From Pardosa pseudoannulata (Eukaryota > Arthropoda > Arachnida > Araneae > Lycosidae), in contig CM063502.1 of assembly GCA_032207245.1 (NCBI GenBank), positions 132,330,418 through 132,394,417 on the forward strand: a stretch of DNA of 64,000 bases, given 5' to 3'. The notes below the pieces were generated by a model. That model worked only from the letters and a program-made list of their open reading frames with translations, did no database searches and was not told the DNA's origin. Below are positions 59,700-64,000 of the stretch, piece after piece (within the stretch, counting starts at the first letter, position 1; every line of letters starts with the position of its first letter). Position numbers and translations under genes: made by a program.

Positions 59700-62600
59700 G
59701 TATGGGAAGATTGTAATTATAGCTCCTCCACCTCCCTTTCACCCACCCTCCATCAAATAAAATGCCCAACCAGAGCAGCAATTCTAAAACCGAGAGATAT
59801 CAGATAGGCCCCAGTTCTACCATTCCACCTTGTTTCCCTATCGGTGATATATTTTAGTTCGAGAAAAAAACTTTTAACTGGAAACAAAAACTGGGAAATG
59901 GAGCCCAGAAGAGAAAGTTTCAAGATTCAATATTGAAATTTATTTTTAAAAAAACATGAACGCAGACGATTCCACGAAATTATTTCCGAAAAGGGTATAA
60001 ACTATGATGAAAGCTGTTCATTGTCAGAAGGCCGAAACTTCGAAGTTGTTTTCTTGGACAGAAATGCTAGTAATGAATAATTATGTTCAACATCCATATT
60101 CCATTGACAGCAGTAACAGATAATTTGATGCATTTCAATATTAGAGTTTTACGAAATCTAGAGAAAATCCCAAATCATTGGTTATTATACTCCAGTACAA
60201 ACGCAGTTTATTGATTTTGTAAAATATTTCTCTGACTGGGAGATTCAGTATTTTAAAAAATACAAAGCTGTCGTTGAAAATAGAAAGTGGTTCTAAATGG
60301 GAAGCAAAGATTTAATGTTTTATCAGCTTTAAACCTTAATTGAATTAAATGTCAACTTGCCTAAATAAAATATCAGAACATAGACATTTAAGCGGCACAT
60401 ACAGCCAATTATATAGTAATGAAATCCATCTCTGTTCATACCAAATTGGGAACCCCCATTGTTAAAAACTCTAAACACAAATACGCATATTTTCTCATTC
60501 AGGCTGGGGTCATAATTTTGGCTGGCCTGTATCGGAGTCAACTGTCCCCCTCCCCTCAAGCCACCTCTCTGTTACTTTATTATAATCCACGTTTTTATCC
60601 ATTTCTAATGCTTTATTTGTAATACATGGACTAACTATTTTTTACAAGCACGTATATATGCATAATTTTTTGGGAGGAGGGAATGCATATAATGTGTATT
60701 GTGTTTAGAATAGGAACTAAAATTATTTTTTTGGAAAACTTATCATGTACCCTTCAATAACATTTGAACTGTAACGCTTTACACCTATTGGGGTTTGACG
60801 GCTAGCCAAGAGTTACCAATACAGATTTATATACTCCTCATATTGTGGTGAATTTTTAGTAAGAAAGCTTTTATTGTCGTTTAATTTGTTAGTTCTACGA
60901 ATATAGACATCCTAATAATCCAGATCTTCTGTGAAGAAAGTAGGCCAAACAATTAATCCACCCATGACATATATGACAAATAAAACGAATCAAATACTTC
61001 TCAATTCAACGAATGTTAAAAGTGCAGACCACTAGATGGCTTTATTTGAGCTGTACTTAGACAACAAGTTTAGCTTGAGAAATAAAATCTTCTCTGAATC
61101 TTGAAGAGAATGCACTAATGAAAATTTTGATAACGCCTCATGCAAAAGGTAAAAAATGACATATAGTATAATAGGCCTACGAAGATGTTTTGTGGTATGC
61201 AAATTAAATCTCTTTCTTGATACATTTCTCTAGAGAACCTCAAAAGTTTCCTCAAAGAATGTTAAACTTAATTCAAGTGTTCAGTATTTTGATCAATAAC
61301 TTTCGTTTATTTCTTAATTTCTCCAGGTTATACCACATTTTTCGTTTGATCGACATACTTATTATTTTGGTATTAGAAATATGTAAAAAATAATAAACTT
61401 ACACAAAGACTTCTTGTGGAAATGAAACTGACAGATATAGAACATAGAAAGCCTATAGTCCGCTCAATACGCGTAATGTAGTTCGCTCAATCAGTTTTCT
61501 CCACTGCCTGTATGAGTTTTTAGGTATTCACTGAACTACAGGTTGAAACACAACTGGTCGTAAGTGCGAGTGTTCGTTAAAAGGATAGGTCGTAAAGTGA
61601 GGAATAATAGCAGAATAAAATAATCTGCTTATAAAGTGATACATAAAGTATTACTTCAAAACATTTCCTTAAACCGCTCACAAAAAGCCCATAACGTAGA
61701 AATACGGAATTTACCGAAAACTTTAGCAATCAATGAACTTTTCTGGTTGATGGAGCTAAAAATGCACTTCGAAACGAAAATGCTTGTTTAAAATCTTTGA
61801 TGAAGTGTAAAAGCGCAATGATTGTCATTATTATGGATATTATATTAATAGGAATATTTCCCTCCGTTAATCACATGAAACACTATTCCCGAGAGGGCAA
61901 ATATTTGACTGCGTATAATACTAATATTTAACTAAATGGCTCAAAACATCTTGCAATTAATTCTCAAACATTGTACTTACAAATGAATGATTCGGTTACT
62001 GAGGACTCAATGATGGATTTCAAGTTTCTTAAACAATTAACATTTTCAAGCTTTGTAGTTTATGGTTGATTTTAAAACTAATACATGTCAGAAATCATTA
62101 GAATAATTAGAAGACATTTTTATGCTTATGAAAATAGAGGCTTTCATGAAGAAGCTTCCTTTTTTTAGAACTAATTTATTAATAAGTATTTATTTAAAAT
62201 TTCTCTATTAGATAGTGTATGCAATTTTTTATATATAGTTACGTGTCTCAAAATTAAGTATTCCTTATTATTAGAAAGAAACACAAGGCTTGCAATCATA
62301 TTTCTCATATGAATTCTATCATCATTAATTTTATTTTCTAAAATTAATTAAATAATAAAAATAATTCTTGATTTTTTAAAACAACATTTGTATAATTTTT
62401 TTTTTACATCTAGTATCATCTGTATCATTGTTAACAATTACAATTAATAAGTGTTGGAAAATAAATAATTTTAAAATTTTGGATAATAATTCAGATTTCT
62501 TTAAATGTAACTTCAACTAAACTCTTGTCACACACAAAGTTCATGATTTTCTGTCAATTAATAGCATGCTCAGAAATACAATTGTATATGCATGTAATAT

Positions 62601-64000
62601 TATTTAAACCAATTTTAAGTATAATTATATAATTAAATAATATTTTGGTGATTCTATACCTTAAAAGATAACCATTTTGATCCTTTGATAAAATTTCCAT
62701 TATCTCATTCAACGGAACAACCATGTTGGCGAGCCTCCATTTGCCCATCTATATTATGTTGAAATCAACACTAATTATATAAACGTTTATATAATGAAGA
62801 TAACGTCACCCCGTCACCAGATATTTAACTCATAACTGGATAATGCTTTTGTTACATCAGTATTTTTTAGATAAGTGTATCTATCCTTCGTTTCTTCCAA
62901 CTAATAAAGTCCGCTTAATAAAACCTACCGAAATAAAGCTCTAAATTTTTTGCTTTTTCCAGTCCTATAAAATCGCCATGACTGAATTCTAAAGTAGATG
63001 ACTAAACCAGACATCTTATATACATATGACGAAAATGTAGAATCTGCTTTTTTCTTTGATTTTCTGGCACGATCAGAACTAACCTAATTTTAAGCAAAAT
63101 TGTTCCTATTTTTCAATCCTACATTATCCAATGAAATTTCTTTTTCGTTTTGTCCATAGTTCCCCTTTGAAAACACGTTTTTGGTTTAAAAAATGGTTTT
63201 TCCTGTAGAATTTACTTAGCTTATTTATACACTGTTAATGTAATTACCAAACACATTTATAATTCAGAGGATATATCACCTTTAAGCAACTTAAATGGAG
63301 GAGTTTTCTTATTTTTCGCTTTATCGTATCATTTTTAATTATACTAATTTAAGTAAAAAGTGACAGGTTGTTAGAAAAATTTTCAATTTTTCCTGACACG
63401 CTGTGCGTAGACTTACGACAACACAAAGTCAGTTTCATCAATAAATTTTACATTTTTTTAAATAATAATTATTAGGTATAATTCTCTACATAATTAAATT
63501 TTTAAAAATTGTCAAAAATATTAAATAGATATATTGAACTTTGAGTTTTAAAAGGAGTTAAAATGATGTTTAAAAATTCCATTTTAAATGCTATAAATAC
63601 TAAATTAAACAACAAAAAAAATCAGATGAGTTTTATTATAGGACTATAATAAAATTAAAAACCAATATGTGCAATAGCTATTTGTTTACAGTGTTCGTAA
63701 GTTGAAAAAAAAATTTTTATTAAAATGCATTTAAAATTTTTATAGCATCCTTAAAAGTATAATTTTACAGATTCTAAATTAAATATTACAACAGGCTTTG
63801 TTTTAATTGGATTAAAAAATATTAAATAAAAGTTTCAATCAATTGGCTACATAAAACTTTTTTACTAAACATAAACTATTTTTCTGCAAACTGGAAAGGA
63901 ATTCTACCATATTTTTGTAACATTTTGGCTATTTTGCTCAAGCATATAGAAATAGAGGAATCCTCTTTTAACTTTTTTACTTATTAGGCTGTTTTCCTAT
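59700..64000. other. Non-coding AT-rich interval to the window end
   Basis: No gene or element confidently recognised. A minus-strand 64-codon frame at 62748-62554 (MGKWRLANMVV...) resembles nothing I know. CCACTAGATGGC at 61029-61040 fits the CTCF core pattern by eye. Confidence 0.45.

Overview
The window looks like AT-rich, gene-poor nuclear DNA of an arthropod. I lean towards a chelicerate such as a spider, because of the mix of Ty3/Gypsy, Tc1/mariner, Tigger/pogo, Helitron-like and tRNA-derived SINE sequences, the very long (TA)n tracts and the low GC. This is judgement from family resemblance, not a database match. I found no host protein-coding gene that I would defend. Almost everything recognisable is a mobile element, a relic of one, or a duplication of non-coding DNA.

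Layout. 1-6.6 kb: non-coding, with a diverged direct repeat (about 0.2-1.24 kb and 3.45-4.28 kb), a 670-bp TA/CA satellite and a SINE head. 6.7-7.8 kb: a decayed Tc1-like transposon set in a (TA)n tract. 6.79-19.46 kb: first copy of a segmental duplication of about 12.5 kb. 19.5-24.0 kb: Ty3/Gypsy element 1 (minus strand, long pol, broken gag, protease lost, a 100-N assembly gap in one LTR). 24.0-30.8 kb: Ty3/Gypsy element 2 (minus strand, uninterrupted pol, truncated gag, a tRNA-Ser-like stretch next to its 5' LTR). 31.25-43.7 kb: second copy of the segmental duplication, including a truncated copy of the same Tc1 element. 43.8-64 kb: non-coding DNA with a decayed Tigger/pogo transposase (about 45 kb), several local direct repeats (46.8/47.4, 49.2/49.4 and 51.3/52.1 kb), probable solo LTRs, a near-perfect 24-bp-arm hairpin (55.3 kb), a transposase relic followed by a SINE (58 kb), a Helitron-like element (58.8-59.2 kb) and a compact CRE/E-box/CCAAT cluster (59.67 kb).

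How the parts relate. Four insertions (the Tc1 element in both duplicate copies, and both Gypsy elements) sit directly inside or against (TA)n tracts. Both Gypsy elements keep a long uninterrupted pol but have a damaged gag. The segmental duplication varies in divergence along its length: nearly identical outer thirds and a visibly more diverged middle. Gene conversion or a haplotype/assembly artefact could explain this. I found no defence system, operon, CRISPR array or novel multi-gene system. The most interesting signals are the tRNA-Ser-like leader of element 2, the mosaic duplication, and the in-frame UGA between gag and pol.
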